A stretch of DNA of 50,944 nucleotides from Scandinavium manionii (lineage in GTDB: Bacteria > Pseudomonadota > Gammaproteobacteria > Enterobacterales > Enterobacteriaceae), in NCBI RefSeq assembly GCF_024764775.1, contig NZ_JALIGC010000026.1:1-50944 (forward strand). The letters run 5' to 3'. Numbering within the stretch: position 1 is the first letter of the stretch; each line of letters opens with the position of its first letter. Below, in pieces: positions 44,219 through 50,915 of this stretch. Position numbers and translations under genes: made by a program. Under the pieces are notes generated by a model. That model saw only the letters and a program-made list of their open reading frames with translations. It did no database searches and was not told the DNA's origin.

Positions 44219-44941
44219 TTAAGCAGATTTCTGACGTGGGATCGCCGGGCGTTGTCTCTCAACCCAGTTATCAACTTCGTGGCGGTTGTAGAGGATGGGG
44301 GAATTGTCGAATGGCTGGCAGTTTCCGGTGTAGTGACGATACTCCCGGCCTTCCATCCATGACGTAGTTCGGGCTGACTTTATGGCATTCTTTGTCAGGC
44401 CAGTGATCGTCATCAGCACTTCTTCGGAAACCCATTTGTTGGGTACCAACTGGATAATGTCGCTCATGGGTGTCTCCAGGGAAATATTCAATTCAGGGTC
44501 AATCCGATCCCAGCCATTCCGCTCGATATTGGCCTGCAGTCGACGCTCTGCAACATCTTCAACGCTGCGGCCGGTTAACTCTGCCACCCGGGTGTTGTCG
44601 TGGCGCCAGAGCAGTTCAAGTTCGTCGCGCGTCCAGCCAGGAATGAGTCCGCCACCGTGTTTCTTCACAAGCTTATTTCGCTTTCCCCGGACCGAAGCAA
44701 TGCTCCGCTGGGTTGCCTCTGCTATTTCTTCACATGAAAAATGACCAAACATAAATTCCTCTGCTTTTGTCCAGGGGCGGCCACGACGTAAATCAATCAG
44801 GTCAACGCCGGTTGCTGCAGCTTTGCTGTAGATGGAGCCGTATGACCGCTCCAGCTTCTCAGCGATGAGGTGAATGGGCATGGTCCCGCCCACCTCCCGG
44901 AGAAAGTCGGTTTCCCATGACTGCCAGCGTTCACATCTCAT
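44219..44941 (-). CDS. Excisionase fused to N-terminal triple helix-turn-helix region
   Basis: A 240-residue protein. Residues 159-240 (MSDIIQLVPNKWVSEEVLM... PILYNRHEVDNWVERQ) match DUF1233 putative excisionases, normally about 80 residues. Residues 1-158 show three similar helix-turn-helix-like units, each opening with Trp and acidic residues (WQSWETDFL, RPWTKAEEF, PGWTRDELELLW) and each with a HTH-like segment (IAEKLERSYGSIYSKA, IAEATQRSIASVRGKR, VAELTGRSVEDVAERR). The long start at 44941 has GGAGG. An internal ATG at 44467 with GGAGA could yield the plain 82-residue excisionase, so two products are possible. Confidence 0.75.
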   Translation of the reverse strand: MRCERWQSWETDFLREVGGTMPIHLIAEKLERSYGSIYSKAAATGVDLIDLRRGRPWTKAEEFMFGHFSCEEIAEATQRSIASVRGKRNKLVKKHGGGLIPGWTRDELELLWRHDNTRVAELTGRSVEDVAERRLQANIERNGWDRIDPELNISLETPMSDIIQLVPNKWVSEEVLMTITGLTKNAIKSARTTSWMEGREYRHYTGNCQPFDNSPILYNRHEVDNWVERQRPAIPRQKSA

Positions 44942-45081
44942 TGCGCCTCCTTCAAACGGTAAATCCGGCCGCCAATTGTTCCGTTACCCCAGACCTCTAC
45001 GGCCAGATGCTGTTCAATCTGCTGGAGGGTTGCAGGGGTGAGCTGAGTTATGCGAATCTCTCCGCTCAACCTCGGGTGCAA
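44938..45081 (-). CDS. Small phage ORF upstream of the excisionase fusion
   Basis: A 47-codon frame, TTG start at 45081, whose stop overlaps the fusion gene start (ATGA). The product ends with RITQLTPATLQQIEQHLAVE, then VWGNGTIGGRIYRLKEAQ, which reads like a real peptide, and the coupling supports translation. There is no ATG in frame and no good ribosome site at the TTG; an ATT start behind GGAGAG is also conceivable, or it is a decayed remnant. Function unknown. Confidence 0.35.
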   Translation of the reverse strand: MHPRLSGEIRITQLTPATLQQIEQHLAVEVWGNGTIGGRIYRLKEAQ

Positions 45082-45164
45082 AACTGATTGTTAATGAGCA
45101 GGCGACTTACTGTCCGCCGCTGGCTAACTTCGCTCAGCTGTCGATGTTTCGTTTTGATGGGCTA

Positions 45165-45209
45165 ACAATAGCAATGGGTATTGTCTATATCAATACGTAT
45201 TGATATTAA
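45165..45209. promoter_or_regulatory. Divergent promoters in the left control region
   Basis: Minus strand: TTGATA (45188-45193) and TATTGT (45165-45170) with a 17-base spacer, pointing to the excisionase/integrase operon. Plus strand: TTGTCT (45181-45186) and TATTAA (45204-45209), also a 17-base spacer, pointing to the small gene at 45306. They overlap each other and the operator-like sites. The wider gap 44942-45305 has otherwise only the small TTG-initiated frame. Confidence 0.55.
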
Positions 45210-45227
45210 ATAATAGCAATTGGTATT
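45167..45227. promoter_or_regulatory. Left operator cluster for the prophage repressor
   Basis: Three sites: AATAGCAATGGGTATT (45167-45182), the perfect palindrome ATATCAATACGTATTGATAT (45187-45206) and AATAGCAATTGGTATT (45212-45227). The first and third resemble the site AATAGCAATGAGTATT found (minus strand) at 48495-48510 between cI and cro, which suggests the same repressor binds both places. Inference from sequence. Confidence 0.6.
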
Positions 45228-45305
45228 ATGTGCATGATAGATAAACGAATTTTTTTTGTAAAAGTTGCGTGCTATGCTCAAAAAAACATCATTGAGGGCG
45301 TGGGA

Positions 45306-45509
45306 ATGGCGATTGAGAATAAGTTTTTCGCGGAGTTGCACCCGCAGATAGTCGAGGTTTTGGGGCTGGCTGTTATGCAGCTGCTGGTTGAGAGGCGTGA
45401 AGTGTCGCGTGAATCAATATCAGAGATGATTCAGGTATTGTGGCAGGAAGTCGATGTGGATTTGGCGGTTGAACTGGCGCTTGATGTGCTGTCGTTATCG
45501 AAAGAGTAG
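45306..45509 (+). CDS. Small acidic phage protein, possibly YmgB/AriR-like
   Basis: A 67-residue, wholly helical, acidic protein from ATG 45306 (MAIENKFFAELHPQIVEVLG). EVLGLAVMQLLVERREVSRESISEMIQVL resembles the YmgB/AriR/YcgZ small-regulator family (VLGQAVTNLML...NIILSLIHSL), which affect biofilm and acid resistance; the likeness is weak. It is transcribed away from xis/int under the left operator cluster, so it may be repressed in the lysogen. It ends at a terminator shared with the convergent lipoprotein gene. Confidence 0.6.
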   Translation: MAIENKFFAELHPQIVEVLGLAVMQLLVERREVSRESISEMIQVLWQEVDVDLAVELALDVLSLSKE

Positions 45510-45514
45510 GGCAT

Positions 45515-45536
45515 GAAAAACCCGGCAAATGCCGGG
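45515..45536 (-). terminator. Terminator of the phage lipoprotein gene
   Basis: CCCGGC-AAAT-GCCGGG hairpin followed on the minus strand by U5-6; lies between the convergent genes ending at 45509 and 45545. Confidence 0.8.
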
Positions 45537-45544
45537 TCGCACTC

Positions 45545-45925
45545 TTAGTCGGCCCAGCCAGATTTCGTATTAATGGCGGACTCGGACATTGTGTATTTCT
45601 CAACCGTATCATTCTTGAAGAGGATGGTGAGCTCTTTCTTCGTGCCGTTGGTCCCGTTGTGGAATAGGCCATAGAATGGAATGAAAGTAGTGCCATCTAC
45701 CTTCACTTTGGCAAACGCATACTTCCAGATCTCATTACCGCCATCTGTGTAGGAGACGTTATCAGGAGAACCAAAGAATGTTTTCACTTCGGTTTTTGTG
45801 GTTTTGCCTTCCTGAATTTTGGACTGAACGCTGGTTTCAGTTTCTTTGCTGAGCTGCTTGTTTCCAGAGGAAGCGCACCCTGCCAAAGTGGCTGCGATCA
45901 TTGCAGCGAGAATTACCTTTTTCAT
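45545..45925 (-). CDS. Phage-encoded BamE/SmpA-like lipoprotein
   Basis: A 126-residue lipoprotein from ATG 45925 (MKKVILAAMIAATLAGCASSG; lipobox LAGC, Cys17). The mature part has IQEGKTTKTEVKTFFGSPDNVSYTDGGNEIWKYAFAKV, the layout of the SmpA/OmlA (BamE) fold: helix-turn-G-x-P-D then W-x-Y. Such proteins are common morons of enterobacterial prophages; a role in envelope modification or exclusion is possible but unproven. It has its own terminator on both sides and so is an independent unit. Confidence 0.75.
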   Translation of the reverse strand: MKKVILAAMIAATLAGCASSGNKQLSKETETSVQSKIQEGKTTKTEVKTFFGSPDNVSYTDGGNEIWKYAFAKVKVDGTTFIPFYGLFHNGTNGTKKELTILFKNDTVEKYTMSESAINTKSGWAD

Positions 45926-45981
45926 TATATGTTTCCTTTTGATTGCAATCGGAAACATCCTAACACATTGATGTGGGCATG

Positions 45982-46006
45982 AAAAACCCGGCGCGGTGGC
46001 CGGGTT
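45982..46006 (-). terminator. Terminator of the cI-kinase-DUF3037 unit
   Basis: AACCCGGC and GCCGGGTT arms with a six-base loop, then U5 on the minus strand, seven bases after the DUF3037 stop. An 18-base block around it (GGGCATGAAAAACCCGGC) is repeated at the 45515 terminator. Confidence 0.8.
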
Positions 46007-46012
46007 GGTAGA

Positions 46013-46837
46013 TCAGTTTATGAATTTTAAAGATGCGCCAGCAGCCTCAAACATATGGTCAAAGTACCTAGCCATATCTTGTTCGCTTAATAAATTAAAA
46101 ACATTATCTGCATAACCTTCAACTAAATTCAGTTGCCTTTGACCAGACTTTTCTTCCGAAATTGAATTGACGGCGTAAACCACGAATGATTTAATTTTTC
46201 CTTCAAATACTGATTTTGCTTTTGATATTGTTATAGCCTTGAGTGCAGAGTCCCCCATTTTTTGCTTAACACTATCCCCGCGTAAATCTAAAGTTTCTGT
46301 CAGATGGTATGCGCCATTTTTCAAAAGCAACTCAGCATAAATACCTTCGTCTTCTGCAATTGGGAAATTAGAAACGACCCTATGATTCCATAAATCCGCA
46401 TGGTTTTTACCCAAAATGCCGACTCTGCTAAATTCTTGTTTTAACTGAGTAATTATGCGTTTGTTTTGCTTGGATCGCTCTGATGAAAAAGATGGTTGGA
46501 CATAATCCATCATGAGCTGATCAACTTTTTTGTCATATAAAATCGGATCTCGTATAACAAACATACCAGGCTCTGAAAGTTGAATGCTACCATTGCTGCA
46601 TAATTTAAATAAAGATTTAAAATCTGGAGTCATGCTATACAGCCATTCAATTTCTGCAGTAAAATCTTCTATCGTAGAAAGGCTAAATCTATCGCTTACA
46701 GCTTTTAGCTTTTGTTCTGTTTTTAGCAATCTAACATCTAGACCATGCTCAGTTTGAATAAGTAGCCCTACATTGATAGATTCTGCGCGTAGTGGGTCAG
46801 AGATCAATTTTATTATACTAAAATAGAATTTATTCAT
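46013..46837 (-). CDS. DUF3037 protein, partner of HipA-like kinase
   Basis: A 274-residue soluble protein. The opening FYFSIIKLISDPLRAESINVGLLIQTEHG is the DUF3037 signature (YSIV+Y..DP.R.E.+NVG+LL). The rest is helical, with no known catalytic motif. Its ATG overlaps the kinase stop by four bases (ATGA), so the two are translationally coupled. DUF3037 genes are known to sit next to HipA-like kinases; a neutralising, substrate or effector role is inference. It ends at a strong terminator. Confidence 0.8.
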   Translation of the reverse strand: MNKFYFSIIKLISDPLRAESINVGLLIQTEHGLDVRLLKTEQKLKAVSDRFSLSTIEDFTAEIEWLYSMTPDFKSLFKLCSNGSIQLSEPGMFVIRDPILYDKKVDQLMMDYVQPSFSSERSKQNKRIITQLKQEFSRVGILGKNHADLWNHRVVSNFPIAEDEGIYAELLLKNGAYHLTETLDLRGDSVKQKMGDSALKAITISKAKSVFEGKIKSFVVYAVNSISEEKSGQRQLNLVEGYADNVFNLLSEQDMARYFDHMFEAAGASLKFIN

Positions 46838-47667
46838 GATTTGACCTCTGTCTCTACTATATCAAGTCTATCCTGCTTTTCATTGCTATCCCACCATGCC
46901 AAAAGGGCGTCACGACGAAGTGCAGGCATCCAAGGCTCTGGCATAGCGTTCAAAATACCGTTTATCACTGAAATGTCCATAGAGCTTAGCTTCGAAAGAA
47001 GATTTGTCGCACTTTTCTGATAGGCTGAATCGTTGCCAATCACTGTCTTGATAATTGGCCAGACCAAACCAGTTTTGGATTCTGCAGGCACCAGTAGTGT
47101 GCCCGTCCTGTTTGGCCAGCCCATAACTAAGCTGGACATACTGAAATCAAATGCTTGGATTGCAACAGTTTGTTGTCGGTTTTGAACATAAAGATAATTG
47201 TTAATGTGTCTATCTACATTGTAGATGAACTGATCAAATGCATAGATGGACCATAGTTGCTTTCGCATGTGAAAATCAGAGTCATTCAGCAATTTTCGCC
47301 ATTGAGGAATGCCTAATGATCCTCGATAAGCAGCGAGGTCAATTCGTGAGCCGAAGACGGACTGATTGTTTTCGGGATCCAACAAAATTCTGCAGGTTGG
47401 AGAGGGCAAACCGCATGCTTCAGCTAATTTACTGCAGAACCACTCAGCAGCCGGAATCAATTCGGGTGAATGGATATTAAGGTTGGAAACTTGCCCGTCT
47501 TCAATTCGTTTTATGGCATATTCCAAGCCATCGTCTGCTTTGGCAAAACTGCGCAAGTGGCCAGTCGTGCCATTTGGAGGCGTCCATTCAACTATTTCTA
47601 GACCAAATAATGGCTGAATTTCAGTTGGTGAAGATTGATCATCTTCTAAAGGATTATTAGTTTGCAA
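46834..47667 (-). CDS. HipA-like protein kinase (HipA_2 type)
   Basis: A 277-residue stand-alone kinase-fold protein. GLEYAIKRI supplies the ATP-binding Lys53, NVDRHINNY the catalytic Asp152 and Asn157, and AFDFS the metal Asp174, so the active site looks intact. It lacks the N-terminal subdomain of classical HipA and has no HipB partner beside it. It starts 70 bases after the cI stop on the same strand and overlaps the DUF3037 gene, so all three probably share the lysogenic transcript, in the place of lambda rexA/rexB. Confidence 0.82.
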   Translation of the reverse strand: MQTNNPLEDDQSSPTEIQPLFGLEIVEWTPPNGTTGHLRSFAKADDGLEYAIKRIEDGQVSNLNIHSPELIPAAEWFCSKLAEACGLPSPTCRILLDPENNQSVFGSRIDLAAYRGSLGIPQWRKLLNDSDFHMRKQLWSIYAFDQFIYNVDRHINNYLYVQNRQQTVAIQAFDFSMSSLVMGWPNRTGTLLVPAESKTGLVWPIIKTVIGNDSAYQKSATNLLSKLSSMDISVINGILNAMPEPWMPALRRDALLAWWDSNEKQDRLDIVETEVKS

Positions 47668-47737
47668 CTTAGGCCCTTATTTATCCCTGATACCAATCAA
47701 TTACATTCAACATGAACCGATTTTCTAAGAAATGAAC

Positions 47738-48433
47738 TTAACCATGCTTCCTGTATGTCTGCGGCATGCTGCCTATCACCTTGCCGAAGACGAAAATTTT
47801 GTTCATCTCTTCCTTCTCGATCGGCTCCCACGGCCGATAGGTCTGGTTATCTGAGATGACCAGCAGCTTGTCCTTCATCTTCTGAAGTCGCTTCACATGT
47901 GATGTGTCGTCGTAGATGAACGCGTAAATCCCGTCACCGTCGAAGTGCTGAACGCTGATATCAACGAACAGCAAATCACCCGGTTCAATGGTTCCGGACA
48001 TACTGTCGCCACGGACGTTTATAATTCGAACCTGTTCAGCCTGGCGGCCATTAAACATGCGACGTGCGTCATCCACTGAATATTCCACAGAACGTAGAAC
48101 CTCCACGAATTCGCTGTTGATCACGCCCGGGCCTGCACTCACACAGAAATCTAGCACTTCAATGCGGAAGGTGTCGTTAGGGGATGATTTCGTCACAATG
48201 GCAGGTAGCTGGCCATCATTACGCATCGCGCCTTCACCAGTTGATAACCATTCTGAGCGAACCCCAAGAGCATTGGCTATTTCAACAATCTTTGTTGATC
48301 CGCGCGCGTTGCCGCTGGTTAATCGCCATATAGTTGGCTGCGCGACACCTGACGCCCTCGCAAGCGCCCCTTGGGACATTCCTGAAGCTGCCATCGCCTG
48401 ATTCAAGCGGTCAGCAAGAGTTTCTTTTTTCAT
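47738..48433 (-). CDS. Prophage CI-type repressor with LexA-like peptidase domain
   Basis: A 231-residue repressor from ATG 48433 (MKKETLADRLNQAMAASGMSQ). HTH residues about 18-40 (SQGALARASGVAQPTIWRL), linker, and an S24 peptidase domain with cleavage site Ala100-Gly101 (VSAGPG), nucleophile Ser144 (RGDSMSG) and Lys181 (HVKRLQ). It should be self-cleaved when RecA is activated, so the prophage is SOS-inducible. The -10 candidate lies 8 bases before the ATG and no ribosome site is visible, suggesting a leaderless message as for lambda cI from PRM. Confidence 0.92.
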   Translation of the reverse strand: MKKETLADRLNQAMAASGMSQGALARASGVAQPTIWRLTSGNARGSTKIVEIANALGVRSEWLSTGEGAMRNDGQLPAIVTKSSPNDTFRIEVLDFCVSAGPGVINSEFVEVLRSVEYSVDDARRMFNGRQAEQVRIINVRGDSMSGTIEPGDLLFVDISVQHFDGDGIYAFIYDDTSHVKRLQKMKDKLLVISDNQTYRPWEPIEKEEMNKIFVFGKVIGSMPQTYRKHG

Positions 48434-48543
48434 AAGTTTTAATTTATACGCTTGCGTATTGATGGTCAAAACACGTTTAGCTATTGCCAATATCAATACT
48501 CATTGCTATTATCAAGTCACACCAATACTCATAGGAATTGGAA
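48434..48543. promoter_or_regulatory. cI/cro switch region: divergent promoters and operators
   Basis: Rightward promoter: TTGCCA (48484-48489), 17-base spacer, TATTAT (48507-48512). Leftward promoter: TTGACC (48464-48469 on the minus strand), 17-base spacer, TAAATT (48441-48446). Operator-like sites: TATACGCTTGCGTATT (48445-48460), AATACTCATTGCTATT (48495-48510, overlapping the rightward -10) and AATACTCATAGGAATT (48524-48539, at the cro start). The layout is that of a lambdoid immunity switch. Confidence 0.75.
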
Positions 48544-48771
48544 ATGACAAACAAAATTATCCAGCGCGCGATTGATATCGCTGGCAGTCAAAAAAAATTA
48601 GCCGACCGCTGCGGCGTGGCGCAGCCAACTGTTTGGCGATGGCTTCATGGGGGTGGCATCGATGCCCGCTACGTTATGAAAATCGTATCGGCGACAGAAG
48701 GCCAGATTAAGGCGGCTGACATTCGACCTGACTTAGCGTCGTTACTTCAGTCGCAACATTCAGCCGCTTAA
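48544..48771 (+). CDS. Cro-type repressor (YdaS-like)
   Basis: A 75-residue DNA-binding protein (MTNKIIQRAIDIAGSQKKLADRCGVAQPTVWRWLHGG) of the YdaS/Cro type, with HTH at residues 15-36. It begins the rightward operon and opposes the CI-type repressor at the shared operators. ATG 48544 was chosen; a TTG two codons upstream is possible. Confidence 0.88.
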   Translation: MTNKIIQRAIDIAGSQKKLADRCGVAQPTVWRWLHGGGIDARYVMKIVSATEGQIKAADIRPDLASLLQSQHSAA

Positions 48772-48798
48772 CGGCGGCAGTTTCCACAAGGACTTCAC

Positions 48799-49158
48799 AT
48801 GCAATCACTTGCGTTTCAACACAATACCGGATTCGTTTCGACAACGATGATAAATCGAGATCAACTCAAAAATGATGCTGACCATGATGCCATTCGCGAT
48901 GCGGTTCGTTCCTGGGCGGCATCCGCTGGTCAGGACGTTGTCTCGGCCCACATCGTCGAAGAATGGCGCCAGCAAGGCGGGGAGGGTATCGAGTTTTCGG
49001 ATGACCACAGCCGTGCTCGACAGAAACTTTTCCGCTTCCTGGATAACCGTTTCGATTCAGAGCAATACCGCGACAACGTGCGCCAGATGGCACCGGCTAA
49101 CCGGGCGAGAACGGGCGAGCAATTCGATGTACGGTTATATCCTCGCTCGCAATGGTAA
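48799..49158 (+). CDS. YdaT-like early protein, possibly shortened
   Basis: A 119-residue product in the cII/ydaT position, 27 bases after cro, with AAGGAC before the ATG. DAIRDAVRSWAASAGQDVVSAHIVEEW and RARQKLFRFLDNRFDSEQYRDNVRQMAPA follow the pattern of YdaT proteins (helical, GG in the middle, QKLFRWLD), which act as transcription activator or toxin. The last 20 residues do not fit, and YdaT is usually about 140 residues, so the 3' end may have been replaced. It overlaps the next frame by 32 bases. Confidence 0.55.
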   Translation: MQSLAFQHNTGFVSTTMINRDQLKNDADHDAIRDAVRSWAASAGQDVVSAHIVEEWRQQGGEGIEFSDDHSRARQKLFRFLDNRFDSEQYRDNVRQMAPANRARTGEQFDVRLYPRSQW

Positions 49159-49324
49159 TCAGCCTGACACGCTCTACCGGGTGAACGCTGGCACGTATAT
49201 CTATGATATGACGGCAGCGCAGTTAGCCGACCTGTTGCAGGCGGTGCAGGTGATTCTCGATGACCACTTGCTCGATGGTGGCAGTCAGGATCTGTGGGCG
49301 TTTGACTATGTAGCCGAGGAATGA
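49127..49324 (+). CDS. Small phage protein, unknown
   Basis: A 65-residue acidic product (MYGYILARNGNQPDTLYRVN ... DLLQAVQVILDDHLL) from ATG 49127. No known motif recognised. Its ribosome site is weak (GGGCGAG) but it overlaps both neighbours (32 bases with the YdaT-like gene, four with the next), as early phage operons do. Confidence 0.5.
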   Translation: MYGYILARNGNQPDTLYRVNAGTYIYDMTAAQLADLLQAVQVILDDHLLDGGSQDLWAFDYVAEE

Positions 49325-49485
49325 GCCGAGATGATGCCAGCAATCTGACAATGACAGAGTTTGCTCTGCTCATTGCTGCAAAATACCCAGAACAGAAGGG
49401 GCTTACTCAGGAAGAGTATGCAGATGTATCGGATGATTTCCTTGCCAGACAGGCTGCCAGAAGGGCTGCCGCTAAGAATAGATAG
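49321..49485 (+). CDS. Small phage protein, unknown (54 residues)
   Basis: MSRDDASNLTMTEFALLIAA, then KYPEQKGLTQEEYADVSDDF and an Ala/Arg-rich tail. Start overlaps the previous stop (ATGA), so it is translationally coupled. Helical, charged; no family recognised. A short hairpin CCCAC-TCAG-GTGGG follows. Confidence 0.5.
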   Translation: MSRDDASNLTMTEFALLIAAKYPEQKGLTQEEYADVSDDFLARQAARRAAAKNR

Positions 49486-49517
49486 CCCACTCAGGTGGGG
49501 GTTAGAGAGGAATAAGA

Positions 49518-49832
49518 ATGTTATCAAAATGGGTATCTGATCGAGCAAGGAAACGATTCCAGTACAGGGAAATCCCCAAATTACCAACGAATATCAAAGG
49601 GCAAGTGATGAAACGCGTGAAAGTAGAATTTTCATCTGACGGCATTGTTATCAAACATACTTCGTTCCAGGTCGTGCAGGGGGATCGCGTACTGGTTGAG
49701 GATTCCATATCCGGTAAGATTTCGGATGTATTCGTCCGCAACTATGATGTAAATGCCGATGGTGGCCCTGTGTCTGTTCTGTTCGCGAAAGGCGGCATTC
49801 CCGGCTTAAATGTGAACGCCACTCTATCCTGA
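49518..49832 (+). CDS. Phage protein, unknown
   Basis: A 104-residue product from ATG 49518 with AGAGGAAT upstream. It has a basic N terminus (DRARKRFQYREIPK) and a beta-rich C-terminal part (VKVEFSSDGIVIKHTSFQVVQGDRVLVED). An internal ATG at 49608 could give the C-terminal part alone. No family recognised. Confidence 0.55.
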   Translation: MLSKWVSDRARKRFQYREIPKLPTNIKGQVMKRVKVEFSSDGIVIKHTSFQVVQGDRVLVEDSISGKISDVFVRNYDVNADGGPVSVLFAKGGIPGLNVNATLS

Positions 49833-49900
49833 GTCGTTGATCCTTGCCTTAGCTTCATTCGTCGAAATAACATGCTATCTGGTTAACAAAGGAGATAAGC

Positions 49901-50122
49901 ATGTTTGTAGCAGAAGGATTGAAAGGCGACCCGGAAAACAAAGGCTGGGTCTTGGGCTGGGGCGTTGTGCGCACTTCGCCCTGGCACCTTGTTGGTGTAT
50001 ATGCCACAAAGGACGTCGCAGAAACGAAAGCGGCTAATTTGGGCGTTGGTTACGATGCCGTTTATGGCAGTCATCGTATCGATAGTGATGACTTTGTGAC
50101 GGGAACAAGATTCATCGAGTAG
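49901..50122 (+). CDS. Small phage protein, unknown
   Basis: A 73-residue product with a strong ribosome site (AAAGGAGATAAGC before the ATG). GWVLGWGVVRTSPWHLVGVYATKDVAETKA suggests a compact alpha/beta fold. Not recognised. A hairpin follows. Confidence 0.6.
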   Translation: MFVAEGLKGDPENKGWVLGWGVVRTSPWHLVGVYATKDVAETKAANLGVGYDAVYGSHRIDSDDFVTGTRFIE

Positions 50123-50128
50123 CGGTAC

Positions 50129-50148
50129 AAGCCCACTCAGGTGGGCTT
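50129..50148 (+). terminator. Hairpin terminator in the early phage operon
   Basis: AAGCCCAC-TCAG-GTGGGCTT stem of eight bases followed by TG and more U; its core (CCCACTCAGGTGGG) is repeated at 49486-49499, so it is a recurring element of this region. Confidence 0.55.
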
Positions 50149-50271
50149 TGTCGTTGGTTCACGCCGCGTCGCTATGAATAGATATGAGGCGGCATGAGTA
50201 AACATGATGTTGACCGGCTAACACCAGTGGTATTACACTGACTCCATATAACCACAGTTATCGGAGGGAGC

Positions 50272-50466
50272 ATGAAAGCCACAGTACGCCGTTACTTACG
50301 CGCTGCCGGAAGCGTTCTTGATATAGCTCCGTCGACAGATTACACCAAAATCACCAAAACACAGGGCGACTATCAGGCACTGAAAAGTGACTTTCGCCGC
50401 ATTGGTGGTGATTTTGGTCGTGCCATAGCAGCTGCGAATGCATCCAAAGTCCAAACAGCAAAATAA
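50272..50466 (+). CDS. Small phage protein paired with DUF2335 gene
   Basis: A 64-residue basic product (MKATVRRYLRAAGSVLDIAP ... DFRRIGGDFGRAIAAANASK) with GGAGGGAGC before the ATG. Its 3' end overlaps the DUF2335 gene by 29 bases in another frame, implying a coupled two-gene unit. Function unknown. Confidence 0.6.
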   Translation: MKATVRRYLRAAGSVLDIAPSTDYTKITKTQGDYQALKSDFRRIGGDFGRAIAAANASKVQTAK

Positions 50467-50908
50467 CCAAACAGTTGTTGCGAAAGCAGACCGCATAGAG
50501 AAAGAGTTGGCAGCCAACCCGGAACTGGTGAATGCACTTCTCGAAAGCGGTCATTTTCAGGCAATGGTGCGTCATGAGACCTCATTCTCAGGTCCATTAC
50601 CGCCTCCTGAAATTATTCGTGATTACGATCAGATCTTACCTGGTGGTGCGGAGCGTATCTTTGCCATGGCCGAGAAAGAGCAGGCACATCGGCATGAGAT
50701 GGACTCAACTGCTGTAAATGGCGCAATCCGTAAGGATAAGCGAGGTCAGTGGATGGGATTCTCAATTGCTTTCATTATCCTTGCTATCGCGTCAGTTTTT
50801 GCATGGAGAGGAAATACGACCTTCGCAGGGTCGCTGATAGCAATCGACCTGTTAGGATTGGTTTCTATATTTGTGCTTGGTCGGCGAAGAGCTAAATCTG
50901 ACGAATGA
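50438..50908 (+). CDS. DUF2335 membrane protein
   Basis: A 156-residue protein: a soluble N-terminal region with PPPEIIRDYDQILPGGAERIFAMAEKEQAHRHEM, the DUF2335 signature, then two hydrophobic helices (WMGFSIAFIILAIASVFAW; NTTFAGSLIAIDLLGLVSIFVLG) and a basic tail. DUF2335 proteins are common in prophages and accessory regions; function unknown. A terminator follows immediately. Confidence 0.75.
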   Translation: MHPKSKQQNNQTVVAKADRIEKELAANPELVNALLESGHFQAMVRHETSFSGPLPPPEIIRDYDQILPGGAERIFAMAEKEQAHRHEMDSTAVNGAIRKDKRGQWMGFSIAFIILAIASVFAWRGNTTFAGSLIAIDLLGLVSIFVLGRRRAKSDE

Positions 50909-50915
50909 CAACAGG

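Noticed and set aside
47738..48433. CI-type repressor as a HipB antitoxin for the kinase
   Set aside because: It has a full S24 peptidase domain, a divergent cro and a switch region, so it is a phage repressor; a secondary role with the kinase cannot be excluded but is not indicated.
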